Of a DNA stretch of 64,000 nucleotides, positions 17,401 to 25,709 are shown piece by piece. Each line of letters begins with the position of its first letter. The first letter of the stretch is position 1. Source of the DNA: Aurantiacibacter zhengii (GTDB lineage Bacteria > Pseudomonadota > Alphaproteobacteria > Sphingomonadales > Sphingomonadaceae); assembly GCF_003584125.1 (NCBI RefSeq), contig NZ_QXFL01000002.1:248001-312000 (forward strand). The letters are read 5' to 3'. The position numbers were made by a program, and so were the translations under genes. Under the pieces are notes generated by a model. It did not search any database and was not told where the DNA came from. It saw only the letters and a program-made list of their open reading frames with translations.

Positions 17401-18693
17401 TCAGAATTCGAAGCGCAGGCCGGCAGAAGCGGTCCAGCGTTCATAGTCGTAGAGGGCGATGTTGCTCCAGTTGCGCGTGTAGGTGACACGCGGCTGGAGG
17501 AAGATATTGCGTGTTAGCGCCACTTTCAGGCCTCCTTGCAGGTCCAGCCGCTCGTCCGATCGCGAGACGAGGAAGAGCGGGTCCGGCGCGTCGTAACGGC
17601 GCAGGTCGAACGATCCGCCCGCTACCAGCGCCAGCCGCTGCGACAGCGGCAGTTCGGCGCCGAGGGAAGCTGTTGCGAACCAGTTGGAGTAGTGATCCCC
17701 GGCAAGCCGCCGCGTCTCCTCGACCCCGCCCTGCACGCTGGCGGAAAGGTTCTTCGTGACATAGCCGATCGCAATGGCTGCGCGGTCTGCATCCAGCAAC
17801 GGCTGGCCCGAATAGTTCAGGCGATTGTACTGCGTGGACACGGTCAGCGCCTGCCCCCCGCCGGTCATGTGGGTATATTGCAGAATGGCGCCCACGCTGT
17901 CGCGGTAGCCATCCCAGTCGAGAGCGAACACCTGCGCCTGCGCGCTGAGCGAAATCACGTCGCGATTGGCGAAGGAATGCGCGTAGCCCGCCGTTGCGGT
18001 CAGGCTTTCCTGGCTGAAAGCGGAAACATCGAAATTCTCGCGGGCATTGCCCAGCAGGCTGCCGAAGATGCGGTCCTGCCGACCGACTGCATGAACGCCG
18101 GAAATGCCGAGGCTGAGCTCGGCAAATTCGTCATCCTGCGCGCGGGCCCCTGCCCCCAGCGTACCGGGCCCCAGGAAGCTGAACAGCGGAATGGTAAGCG
18201 TGGTGAGGTCGGTGGCGGCGTTGACGTTGCTGTCGTGCCCCACGCGCGCATCGACGAAGCCCGAAACGCTGCTGCCGCCGCCCGAAATCTGTTCCTCGAA
18301 CTGGCGGACGAATCCGGTAAAACGCTGGCGCACGGGATCGGGCAGGCTGGGATCGTCCACCACAGTGGCGAATTCCTCGCGCGCTGTGTCGATATCGCCC
18401 GCCATGGCATAAGCCCGGGCCAGCTCGGCGCGCGCCGCGGCGTTATCCGGTTGCACGGCCAGCACGCGCTGGAGGGCGATAATCGCTTCCCCGTAGCGCC
18501 CGGTGTCGATGGCCGCGATGGCCAGCGCATAGTCGAACTCCGGATCGCCTGCGCGGCTGTCGACCTGCGCGGAAAGCTCGCTCCAGCTTCGCTCGGCATC
18601 GCCGCCCGATTGCGCCGAAGCTGGCGAGGCGAGCGCGATCAGCAAGGCTGCCGCAATCCCCGTGTGAGTGCGAAAACCCGGACTTCTTTTCAT
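17401..18693 (-). CDS. Slam-like outer-membrane protein (TPR plus beta-barrel)
   Basis: This 430-residue outer-membrane protein has a signal peptide (MKRSPGF...ASPASAQ), an N-terminal TPR-type helical region (about residues 30-140; FDYALAIAAIDTGRYGEAIIALQRVL, then DNAAARAELARAYAMAGD) and a C-terminal beta-barrel of about 290 residues made of alternating strands that ends in the outer-membrane signature LRFEF. This matches the surface lipoprotein assembly modifier (Slam, DUF560) layout. Slams move TbpB-like lipoproteins, and in some cases soluble hemophilin-like proteins, to the cell surface. The next gene, 20 bp downstream, encodes a protein with TbpB-like domains, which supports the assignment. 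A plain TPR-porin with another role is the main alternative. Confidence 0.78.
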   Translation of the reverse strand: MKRSPGFRTHTGIAAALLIALASPASAQSGGDAERSWSELSAQVDSRAGDPEFDYALAIAAIDTGRYGEAIIALQRVLAVQPDNAAARAELARAYAMAGDIDTAREEFATVVDDPSLPDPVRQRFTGFVRQFEEQISGGGSSVSGFVDARVGHDSNVNAATDLTTLTIPLFSFLGPGTLGAGARAQDDEFAELSLGISGVHAVGRQDRIFGSLLGNARENFDVSAFSQESLTATAGYAHSFANRDVISLSAQAQVFALDWDGYRDSVGAILQYTHMTGGGQALTVSTQYNRLNYSGQPLLDADRAAIAIGYVTKNLSASVQGGVEETRRLAGDHYSNWFATASLGAELPLSQRLALVAGGSFDLRRYDAPDPLFLVSRSDERLDLQGGLKVALTRNIFLQPRVTYTRNWSNIALYDYERWTASAGLRFEF

Positions 18694-18700
18694 CTAACTG

Positions 18701-18737
18701 CCCCCAAGCATTGGAAAGTTCCACCAATGCTGGGGGG
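18701..18737. promoter_or_regulatory. Inverted repeat in the 5' leader of the Slam-like gene
   Basis: Arms of 14 nt (18701-18714 and 18724-18737) pair with one mismatch around a 9-nt loop. The structure begins near the predicted transcription start and ends 7 bp before the ATG at 18693. It could act as a repressor operator or as an mRNA stem controlling translation. Confidence 0.6.
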
Positions 18738-18740
18738 CCT

Positions 18741-18771
18741 ATTATACTCCGGGCCGCGAACTGAATGACAA
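18741..18771 (-). promoter_or_regulatory. Promoter of the Slam/FecR operon
   Basis: On the minus strand TTGTCA (18771-18766) and a perfect TATAAT (18746-18741) are separated by 19 bp, slightly long. The predicted start point lies near 18734, just inside the leader inverted repeat. Confidence 0.5.
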
Positions 18772-18810
18772 TTGCGTTAGGTATATTACAAATACCGTAA
18801 CGCAGTTGTC
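18767..18810. promoter_or_regulatory. Long inverted repeat upstream of the Slam promoter
   Basis: Arms GACAATTGCGTTAGGTAT (18767-18784) and its near-perfect complement (18792-18810) differ by one mismatch and one extra base, with a 7-nt loop. It overlaps the -35 element of the Slam operon and also lies 6 bp past the MFS stop. It may be an operator, a terminator for the upstream operon, or both. Confidence 0.55.
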
Positions 18811-18816
18811 GGCCAC

Positions 18817-20094
18817 CTATTCGTCAACCCAGTCCTTGCGCAGGGAGGGTCCGGCAAATGCCATTAGCAATGCTGCCAATCCATAAAGGGCAAGCGCGTA
18901 GAGCATCGAATATCGCAGTGCCTCATCCCCGTAGATCGGAGCGAGGAAGTCCGACAGGGCACCCAGCGCGTAGATCCCGCCGCCCAACCCGATCAGGTTG
19001 TTGATCAGCAGGAACAGCGCCGAGGCAGTCGAACGCGCTGCGGGCACGACGAGGTGCTGTACTGCGGAGAGGACCGGACCGAGCCAGATATACGCGAGAG
19101 CCTGCGGCAGGAGGAACAGGACGAATGCCAGCTTCCAGTCGCTGCTGGTGATCCCCGCGGCGAACAGGGGCGCACCGAGAAAAAAGGCCACGCCCGGAAG
19201 CCATGCGTAGAACGCGCGGTCGCGTCCGCCCAGGCGATCGGCCAGCAGCCCGCCCGCCAGCACGCCGACTACACCGCCGAGAAGCAGGATGGCGCCGAAG
19301 AACTGCGACGCGCCCACAAGGTCGAATCCGAAGCTGCGGATCAGCAGGCTGGGCAGCCAGAAGGCAATGCCGTAACCCAACATGGAGGACGTGGCCGCGC
19401 CGAACGCGAGGAACCAGAAGCTCTTCTTGCGCGCGAGGACTGCGGCGGTTTCCTTTAGCGTCGGGGTTTGCGGCAAGGGCGCGGGATTGTCTGCCGCGAC
19501 CTTGGGCTTGGCCCTGTCGCGCACCAGCAGCTTAAAAACCGGCACGATCACGACGCCCGTCAGGCCCACGGCAAAGAACGCCGCGCGCCAGTCCACCGTG
19601 GCCGCGATATAGCCGCCCATCAGCACGCCCAGACCGGAGCCGATGGGAATGCCCAGCGAGTAGATCGAAAGCGCCGTGGCGCGCTGCTTGCTGGGGAAAT
19701 AGTCGCCGATCAGGGCATAGGAGGGGGCAACCCCGCCCGCCTCGCCGATCCCTACGCCAAGGCGCGCGAGGAAGATGTGCCAGAAATTCTGCGCCAGTCC
19801 GCACAGGGCGGTGAACCCGCTCCATGCAGCCAGCGAAACCGCTATCACCCAGCTGCGACTGGTCCTGTCCGCCAGTGCCGCCAGGGGCACTGCCATCGTG
19901 GAATAGAGCAGCGCGAAGGAAATTCCGCCCAGCAGGCCCATCTGCCCATCGCTGAGATCGAGATCGGCCTGGATGGGCGCTGCAAGGATCGACAGGATTT
20001 GCCGGTCGATGAAGTTGAAGATGTAGACCACCAGCAACATGGCAAGCACCACGTTGCGGTTGGGGTCGGCCCTGCTGACAGCGGCTGAACTCAT
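18817..20094 (-). CDS. MFS transporter
   Basis: This is a 425-residue major facilitator superfamily permease with 12 predicted membrane helices. The N-terminal half contains VVYIFNFIDRQILSILAAPIQADL and the loop 2-3 type motif LADRTSRSWV. A FPSKQRATALSIYSLGIPIGSGLG segment is typical of the spinster-like / hexuronate-ACS subgroup common in sphingomonads. Its substrate is not predictable from sequence. The ATG at 20094 overlaps the stop of the alpha/beta hydrolase gene (ATGA). Together with that gene and the TonB receptor it forms a three-gene uptake cassette, suggesting inner-membrane import of the compound taken up by the receptor or of its hydrolysis product. Confidence 0.9.
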   Translation of the reverse strand: MSSAAVSRADPNRNVVLAMLLVVYIFNFIDRQILSILAAPIQADLDLSDGQMGLLGGISFALLYSTMAVPLAALADRTSRSWVIAVSLAAWSGFTALCGLAQNFWHIFLARLGVGIGEAGGVAPSYALIGDYFPSKQRATALSIYSLGIPIGSGLGVLMGGYIAATVDWRAAFFAVGLTGVVIVPVFKLLVRDRAKPKVAADNPAPLPQTPTLKETAAVLARKKSFWFLAFGAATSSMLGYGIAFWLPSLLIRSFGFDLVGASQFFGAILLLGGVVGVLAGGLLADRLGGRDRAFYAWLPGVAFFLGAPLFAAGITSSDWKLAFVLFLLPQALAYIWLGPVLSAVQHLVVPAARSTASALFLLINNLIGLGGGIYALGALSDFLAPIYGDEALRYSMLYALALYGLAALLMAFAGPSLRKDWVDE

Positions 20095-20951
20095 TTTAGG
20101 TGTTCGCGCAGGAAGTCGTCGATGGCTGCCAGCGCCGCCGGCTCATCGAGCATGGGTGCGTGGCCCCGGTCAGGAACGTTCACGTAGCTGAAGGCGCCCT
20201 TGTGCCGCTCTTGCATGGCTTCCACGGTATCCACGGCCAGCAGGTCCGACAAGGCGCCGCGGATCACCAGCACCGGGGTTTCACCAAGTGCTTCCCACAA
20301 GGGCCACATATCCGGCTGCGGCTCGTCACCGATATCGGCAAAGCCATCGGCGATGGCGGGATCGTAGGCGAATGCCACGCGCCCGTCGGGCAATTCGCGG
20401 CAGGTACGCCGCGCCCACGCCTGCCAGTCCGCTTCTCCAAAATCGGGAAAGGCGTCAGCGTTGATGGAAGCACAGGCGTCTGCAGCAGCGTCCCAGTCGG
20501 CGAACGGCTCCCCGCCGCCGACGTAACCCCCGATGCGCGCAAGGCCTTCCGGGCTTAGCACGGGGCCGACATCGTTGAAGACGATGGCAGGGAAGTGACC
20601 CGGCTTCATGGCATTCATGACCATCGCCATGAGCCCGCCCATCGAGGTGCCGATGAGGCCGGGCCGTTCGATGCCCAGGCTTTCCAGCAGCGCGAACATG
20701 TCGCCGGCATAGACATCCGGACGATAGCGGGAGGGGTCGGTTTCATCCTGCGACAGCCCCCTGCCCCGCTGGTCCGGCACGATCAGGCGGTAACGGACCG
20801 CCAAATGCCGGGCCAGGGGTTCGAAATCGCCGCTGTTGCGGGTCAGCCCGTGCATGAGCAGCAGCGGGGGACCGTCCGAGGGGTAGTCGCGTGCGAACAG
20901 CTCAAGCCGTCCGCACGCGCTGCGATAGCGATGCTCTTTATGATCCATCAT
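20091..20951 (-). CDS. Alpha/beta hydrolase
   Basis: This 286-residue alpha/beta-fold hydrolase has the oxyanion-region motif LLLMHGLTRN (about residues 29-38), the nucleophile elbow GTSMGG (Ser at about 104), a late acidic residue near VLVIRGALSDLL and the catalytic His in DRGHAPMLDEP. No signal peptide is seen, so it is probably cytoplasmic. The start is the ATG at 20951, preceded by AGGA; the open frame upstream merely overlaps the TonB receptor gene. It lies 26 bp after the receptor stop and overlaps the MFS start. It may cleave an ester or lactone imported by its neighbours; the substrate is unknown. Confidence 0.88.
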   Translation of the reverse strand: MMDHKEHRYRSACGRLELFARDYPSDGPPLLLMHGLTRNSGDFEPLARHLAVRYRLIVPDQRGRGLSQDETDPSRYRPDVYAGDMFALLESLGIERPGLIGTSMGGLMAMVMNAMKPGHFPAIVFNDVGPVLSPEGLARIGGYVGGGEPFADWDAAADACASINADAFPDFGEADWQAWARRTCRELPDGRVAFAYDPAIADGFADIGDEPQPDMWPLWEALGETPVLVIRGALSDLLAVDTVEAMQERHKGAFSYVNVPDRGHAPMLDEPAALAAIDDFLREHLK

Positions 20952-20977
20952 CGAAGTTCCTGTCCGCAGGATGCGGA

Positions 20978-23290
20978 TCAGAATTCGATGGTGGCGGTGG
21001 CGTATACCTGGCGCGGGTTGCCGTAGTAAGCGGTCAAGGTACCCTCGGTGCCCAGCGTCGGCACCGGCGGGTTGCCAGCCACGAAGTTGTAGCCGGAGGT
21101 GATGTATTCCTTGTCCGTCAGGTTGCGACCGTAGAGGCCGAGGCTGAAGCCGCCATCCGCGCTGGTCCACACGATGCTGGCATCCACCAGAGCATAGCCG
21201 GGCTGGTCGAGGAACTCGTTGGGAACCTCGAACTGGTTGGTGCTGCTGCGGTAGGAAACCGTGCTGCCCAGATAGAGATCGCCGCTCCCCACGGGTGTGG
21301 TGTAGCCCAGCGTTGCGCTGCCGCTCCACTCCGGCGTGTTCTGCACTTCGCGCAGGTCCGAAACGTCGGTCGGCACGCCGCCGATATTGGTGATGAACTG
21401 CGTGTATTCGGCATCGATCCAGCCAAGTGAACCCTGGAAGCGCAGCATGTCACCGGGGGCGAGCATGTCACGGCCCAGGCGGGCGTTGGTTTCGAGTTCG
21501 ACACCCTTGAACTCTGCAGCTCCCGCATTCGACACGACGCCGCAGAAAGTGGCGATCCCGCCCACGTTACAGGCTACCGAGCCGGGAATTTGCACGTCGG
21601 TATATTCGGCGTAGAAGCCGGCAACCGCGATGTAAACCGCATCGTCCAGGAGGCTGCCCTTGTAGCCCACTTCGTAGCTGTCGACCGATTCCGGCGCGAA
21701 GCTGAGGAAGTCCGCAACCTCGTCGTCGGTCGGCATGCCGGGCGTTGCGGCAGGCGCGTTCACGCCCACGCCGCGCGGGTCGAAACCGCCGCCCTTGAAG
21801 CCCTGCGAATAGCTGGCGTAGAGGTTGTGATCAGGCGTCGGCTGGAAGCTGAGCGAGACGCGCGGAGTGAACTTGTCGAAGTCCGCGGTTCCCTGGAAAT
21901 CGGTGCTGGGGGCGCCGAAGGGAATGCCTGCACCGCCGAAAACCGGCGAACCGCCACCCAGATAGTTCTGGCGCAGGATATCTGCCGTGCGTTCGTCCCA
22001 GGTGTAGCGACCGCCGAGCGAAAGGCTGAGCTGGTCGGTAAGTTCGTAGGTGAAATCGCCGAAGACCGCGAAAGTCTCGGTATCGACGTCGGCCTGGGTA
22101 AAGGCGGTGAAGCCGGCGAACGTGGTGAACAGGCGAACATCGAATTCGGTATCCGCCGTCGCGCTGAGGAAATAGCCGCCAAGCAGGCCGGTGAACGGGC
22201 CGCCATCGTCCCAGATGAGCTGCAGTTCCTGGCTCACCTGGGTGTTGCGGTAGAAGGCAGGCACGTCGACGTCGACAGCGGGCAACGCATCGAAATCGAT
22301 CGGGGATGAACTGTCATCCTCGCGGTATGCAGTAATGGAGCGCAGTGTCAGCGCGTCGGACAGGTCGACGCGAGCATTCAGCGCCAGACCAAAGGCTTCC
22401 ACGTCCTGCGCCGGATCGACCAGGCCACCGCGCGTGTCGAAAACATCGTCGAGCACCGGTGCGCCCGATACGGCACCCGGAATCAGGCGATGGCCGCCGC
22501 GCGCGTTGGAGCGGTCGTGCGTGTAATCGCCGGTGAAGCGCAGCAGGTAGGGCCCACCATTGCCGCCCACCTCGATGGTGCCGCGCGCGGCCCAGATATC
22601 CTTGTTGTAGTTTTCCTCGCCCGTGGTCAGATTCTCGCCGAACCCATCGCGAGAAAGGCGCGCGACGGAACCGCCAACGCGGACAACGTCGGTCAGCGGC
22701 GTGGAGGCGGTGACGACGCCCTCGGCGCGGCCGTAGGTGCCTACCGTTCCGCGCAGACGCAGGCTGGTTTCGTCGGGCAATTCGCGGGTCACATATTTCA
22801 CCGCGCCGCCGATGGTGTTGCGGCCGTAAAGTGTGCCCTGCGGACCGCGCAGCACCTCGATCCGCTCCACATCGTAGATGTCGAGAACAGCAGCCTGCGG
22901 GCGGTTCAGGTACACATCATCAAGATAGATGCCCACGCCCTGCTCAAACCCGGAAACCGGATCCTGCTGTCCGATGCCGCGGATGAATGCCGACAGGGTG
23001 GAGTTGGTACCGCGCGATTCCTCCAGCGTGGTGTTGGGCGTGATCTGGGCAATGTCGGTGATATCGACAGAACCGCGCTGTTGCAGTTCTTCCGCTCCGA
23101 AGCTGGACACGGCGACCGGCACGTCGACGAGGCGTTCCTCGCGGCGACGGGCCGTCACGATGATCGTGCCGCCCTGCGCTTCTTCAGCCTGAGGAGCAGT
23201 TTCCCCGCCTTCCTGGGCATGCGCGGGAATGGCCAGCGCACCAAGAACAGCAGCAACGGCAGCGGATTGCCAGAGAATGGCCTTCGACAT
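20978..23290 (-). CDS. TonB-dependent outer-membrane receptor
   Basis: This 770-residue TonB-dependent receptor has a signal peptide (MSKAILWQSAAVAAVLGALAIPAHAQE), a TonB-box-like segment GGTIIVTARRREE, a plug domain (about residues 45-165, VPVAVSSFGAEELQQRG, LRGPQGTLYGRNTIGGAVKY) and a 22-strand-type barrel ending in ATIEF. The ATG at 23290 is preferred because GGGAGA precedes it. It belongs to the large sphingomonad receptor class named for siderophores but often importing other substrates; no Fur-like box is obvious. It leads the receptor-hydrolase-MFS cassette and is divergent from a TetR gene across 110 bp, which is the likely control region. Confidence 0.93.
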   Translation of the reverse strand: MSKAILWQSAAVAAVLGALAIPAHAQEGGETAPQAEEAQGGTIIVTARRREERLVDVPVAVSSFGAEELQQRGSVDITDIAQITPNTTLEESRGTNSTLSAFIRGIGQQDPVSGFEQGVGIYLDDVYLNRPQAAVLDIYDVERIEVLRGPQGTLYGRNTIGGAVKYVTRELPDETSLRLRGTVGTYGRAEGVVTASTPLTDVVRVGGSVARLSRDGFGENLTTGEENYNKDIWAARGTIEVGGNGGPYLLRFTGDYTHDRSNARGGHRLIPGAVSGAPVLDDVFDTRGGLVDPAQDVEAFGLALNARVDLSDALTLRSITAYREDDSSSPIDFDALPAVDVDVPAFYRNTQVSQELQLIWDDGGPFTGLLGGYFLSATADTEFDVRLFTTFAGFTAFTQADVDTETFAVFGDFTYELTDQLSLSLGGRYTWDERTADILRQNYLGGGSPVFGGAGIPFGAPSTDFQGTADFDKFTPRVSLSFQPTPDHNLYASYSQGFKGGGFDPRGVGVNAPAATPGMPTDDEVADFLSFAPESVDSYEVGYKGSLLDDAVYIAVAGFYAEYTDVQIPGSVACNVGGIATFCGVVSNAGAAEFKGVELETNARLGRDMLAPGDMLRFQGSLGWIDAEYTQFITNIGGVPTDVSDLREVQNTPEWSGSATLGYTTPVGSGDLYLGSTVSYRSSTNQFEVPNEFLDQPGYALVDASIVWTSADGGFSLGLYGRNLTDKEYITSGYNFVAGNPPVPTLGTEGTLTAYYGNPRQVYATATIEF

Positions 23291-23400
23291 CGATAATCTC
23301 CCAAGAACGATTCTTATTGGCGCCCCTGATATTGAAACATGAACCACCTTTCAACTTTTAGTTTTTGCTCTTCGCACCGAAAGCGGTTAGCCATTGCAAA

Positions 23401-24021
23401 ATGGCAACATCCAAGCCCCCGGCCCCACGCAGCGACACCAAGGCTCCGCGCACAGAACGCGGGCGCCAGACGCTGCGCAAGCTGCTGGATGCGGCGGCAA
23501 AGGAGTTTGGCGAAAAGGGTTTTCACGAGGCGTCGATCAGCGGGATCACCCGCCGCGCGGGCACTGCGCTGGGCAGCTTCTACACCTACTTCGACAGCAA
23601 GGACGAGATTTTCCGCGCGCTGGTGAAGGATATGAGCGGGCAGGTCGCCGCCCATGCAGGCAAGGCGGTTACCCCCGAGCTTGCGCCCTTCGAGGTGGAG
23701 CGGGTTGCTCTCCACGCATTCCTCGAATTTGCGCGCGACAACAAGGAGATCTACCGCATCATCGACGAGGCGGAGTTCGTCGACCCCGCCAGCTTCCGCG
23801 AACATTACGAGACGACCGCGAGGCGTATCCTCGAGCGCCTGAAAAAGGGCGAGGCCGCGGGCGACCTGCGGGAAGGAATGGACGAGGCCCACGCATGGGC
23901 CATCATGGGAATGAACGTATTCCTGGGCCTGCGCTATTCGGTGTGGGACGAGGGCAGGGAATCAGACCGCGTTGCCGATCTTGCCAACGCCATGTTGCGC
24001 CATGGCATCGGCCGGGACTAA
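23401..24021 (+). CDS. TetR/AcrR-family transcriptional regulator
   Basis: This 206-residue TetR-family regulator has an N-terminal HTH at about residues 20-65 (RQTLRKLLDAAAKEFGEKGFHEASISGITRRAG then GSFYTYFDSKDEIFRAL) and a helical ligand-binding C-terminal part. The ATG at 23401 gives MATSKPP; a possible ATG 36 bp upstream would add residues with no family similarity. It is divergent from the TonB receptor gene. The 23291-23400 gap should contain both promoters and its operator, though I see no clean palindrome there. It most likely represses the receptor-hydrolase-MFS cassette, with an imported compound as ligand. The gene faces mmsB convergently. Confidence 0.9.
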   Translation: MATSKPPAPRSDTKAPRTERGRQTLRKLLDAAAKEFGEKGFHEASISGITRRAGTALGSFYTYFDSKDEIFRALVKDMSGQVAAHAGKAVTPELAPFEVERVALHAFLEFARDNKEIYRIIDEAEFVDPASFREHYETTARRILERLKKGEAAGDLREGMDEAHAWAIMGMNVFLGLRYSVWDEGRESDRVADLANAMLRHGIGRD

Positions 24022-24032
24022 TCCGCTCCCGC

Positions 24033-24905
24033 CTATTTTAGCGTCTCGATGATCGAGGAGAAATCGCGGGCGCCGTTGCCTTTCTCATCGAACTCTTCGT
24101 ACAACTCGCGCGCGCGCCGACCCATTTTGGTGTCGACGCCGGCGGTGTCCGCCGCAGCCATCGCAAGCTTCAGGTCCTTCAGCATCAGGCCCGTGGCAAA
24201 GCCGCCCTGGTAACCGTTGTCGGCAGGCGACTTCGGTCCCACGCCGGGGACCGGGCAATAGCTCGTCATGGACCAGCATTGGCCGGAGGAAACGCTGGAG
24301 ATGTCGTAGAAAGTCTGCGGGTCCAGCCCCAGCTGCTGCGCCATGGCAAAGGCCTCGCAGGTACCGATCATCTGCACGGCGAGCAGCATGTTGTTGCAGA
24401 TCTTGGCGGCCTGTCCGTTGCCGGCCTGGCCCGCATGGATCACCGCCTTGCCCATGCCTTCCAGCACCGGCTTCGCCTTGGCGAAAGCTTCATCGCTGCC
24501 GCCGACCATGAAGGTGAGCGTACCCGCCTCTGCTGCCGCGATCCCGCCCGACACGGGCGCATCGACCATGGCATAGCCCGCAGCCTCGGCAGCCTCGGCC
24601 ACTTCGCGCGCGGTCGCCACGTCGATGGTGGAGCAGTCAAGGAACACCGCGCCCTGCGGCGCCTTGCCGATCACGTCGCTGGTATAGACCGATTTCACGA
24701 TCTCTCCGTTCGGCAGCATGGAGACGACCGCATCCACGCCCTCGCATGCTTCGGACGCCGAAGAGAAGGTCTCGCAGCCGTGCTCCTTCGCGGTGGCCAG
24801 CGCCTGTTCGCTGAGATCGAAGGCGCGAACGTCATGGCCCGCATTCGCCAGGTTAGCGGCCATCCCGCCGCCCATGTTGCCGAGGCCGATAAATGCGATC
24901 TTCAT
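24033..24905 (-). CDS. mmsB: 3-hydroxyisobutyrate dehydrogenase
   Basis: This 290-residue enzyme oxidises 3-hydroxyisobutyrate to methylmalonate semialdehyde with NAD in valine degradation. The Rossmann motif GLGNMGGGMAANLANAGHDV is at the N-terminus. The substrate-binding signature DAPVSGGIAAAEAGTLTFMVGG and the catalytic-Lys region GQAAKICNNMLLAVQMIG are intact. The length fits the family. Its ATG (24905) lies one base after the stop of the enoyl-CoA hydratase gene. It is the last gene of the minus-strand series mmsA, lipoprotein, enoyl-CoA hydratase, mmsB, which covers three successive valine-pathway steps. Confidence 0.93.
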   Translation of the reverse strand: MKIAFIGLGNMGGGMAANLANAGHDVRAFDLSEQALATAKEHGCETFSSASEACEGVDAVVSMLPNGEIVKSVYTSDVIGKAPQGAVFLDCSTIDVATAREVAEAAEAAGYAMVDAPVSGGIAAAEAGTLTFMVGGSDEAFAKAKPVLEGMGKAVIHAGQAGNGQAAKICNNMLLAVQMIGTCEAFAMAQQLGLDPQTFYDISSVSSGQCWSMTSYCPVPGVGPKSPADNGYQGGFATGLMLKDLKLAMAAADTAGVDTKMGRRARELYEEFDEKGNGARDFSSIIETLK

Positions 24906-24906
24906 G

Positions 24907-25692
24907 TCAACGTCCTTTCCACTCGCCGTCGCGTTTCTCGACGAAGGCCTTCATGCCTTCCACCTTGTCCTCGCTGGCGGTGAGGATCTGGAAGAGGCGG
25001 CGTTCGTGGCTGAGGCCGTGCTCCAGCGTCGTTTCAAACGCGGAGTTGACCATTTCCTTGTTGGCGATCGCGGCCATCGGCGGCTTGGAGGCAATTGTCT
25101 CGGCGGTCTTCATCGCGTCGGTAAGCAGTTCGTCATGCGGCACCACGCGGGCCACCAGCCCGGCGCGCTCTGCTTCCTCGGCATCCATCATGCGACCCGT
25201 CAGGCACATTTCCATCGCCTTTGCCTTGCCGACAGCGCGGGTGAGACGCTGCGATCCACCCATGCCGGGCGCAACGCCGAGGTTGATTTCCGGCTGGCCG
25301 AATTTCGCCTTGTCGCTGGCAAGGATGATGTCCGCCATCATCGCCAGCTCGCAACCGCCGCCAAGGGCAAAGCCGTTCACGGCGGCGATCCAGGGCTTGC
25401 GCGTGCCCTTCACCACCTTTGTCTGCCAGCCGGAGAAGAAATCCTCGAGGTAGAAGTCCACCGCGTCCTTCTCGACCATTTCCTTGATGTCCGCGCCCGC
25501 GGCAAAGGCCTTTTCGCCCGAACCCGTCAGCACAAGACAGCGCTGGCTCTTGTCTGCATCGTAGGCAGCGAATGCCTCGCCCAGTTCGCGCAGCACGTCG
25601 CTGTTAAGTGCGTTCAGCGCCTTGGGCCGGTTTAGCGTCACCAGCGTCACGGCGCCGCGTTTCTCGACTAGAATGTTGTTGAATTCGCTCAT
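24907..25692 (-). CDS. Enoyl-CoA hydratase
   Basis: This 261-residue crotonase-family hydratase adds water across the double bond of enoyl-CoA, here probably methacrylyl-CoA in valine catabolism. The oxyanion-hole and substrate segments AAGADIKEM and ALGGGCELAMMADIILAS are present. Both catalytic Glu residues are there, in GGGCELAMM and GQPEINLGVAPGMGG. The ATG is at 25692. It is flanked by a small lipoprotein gene (17 bp upstream) and by mmsB (1 bp downstream). A 3-hydroxyisobutyryl-CoA hydrolase, needed between this step and mmsB, is not recognised in the cluster. Confidence 0.9.
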   Translation of the reverse strand: MSEFNNILVEKRGAVTLVTLNRPKALNALNSDVLRELGEAFAAYDADKSQRCLVLTGSGEKAFAAGADIKEMVEKDAVDFYLEDFFSGWQTKVVKGTRKPWIAAVNGFALGGGCELAMMADIILASDKAKFGQPEINLGVAPGMGGSQRLTRAVGKAKAMEMCLTGRMMDAEEAERAGLVARVVPHDELLTDAMKTAETIASKPPMAAIANKEMVNSAFETTLEHGLSHERRLFQILTASEDKVEGMKAFVEKRDGEWKGR

Positions 25693-25709
25693 AGTTTTTC
25701 GTCTCCTGT

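Noticed and set aside
20952-21329. Upstream extension of the alpha/beta hydrolase frame
   Set aside because: It overlaps the end of the TonB receptor gene. The hydrolase family start and a ribosome site are at 20951.
23291-23400. A TetR operator palindrome between the receptor and regulator genes
   Set aside because: No convincing inverted repeat could be found by eye, although an operator is expected there.
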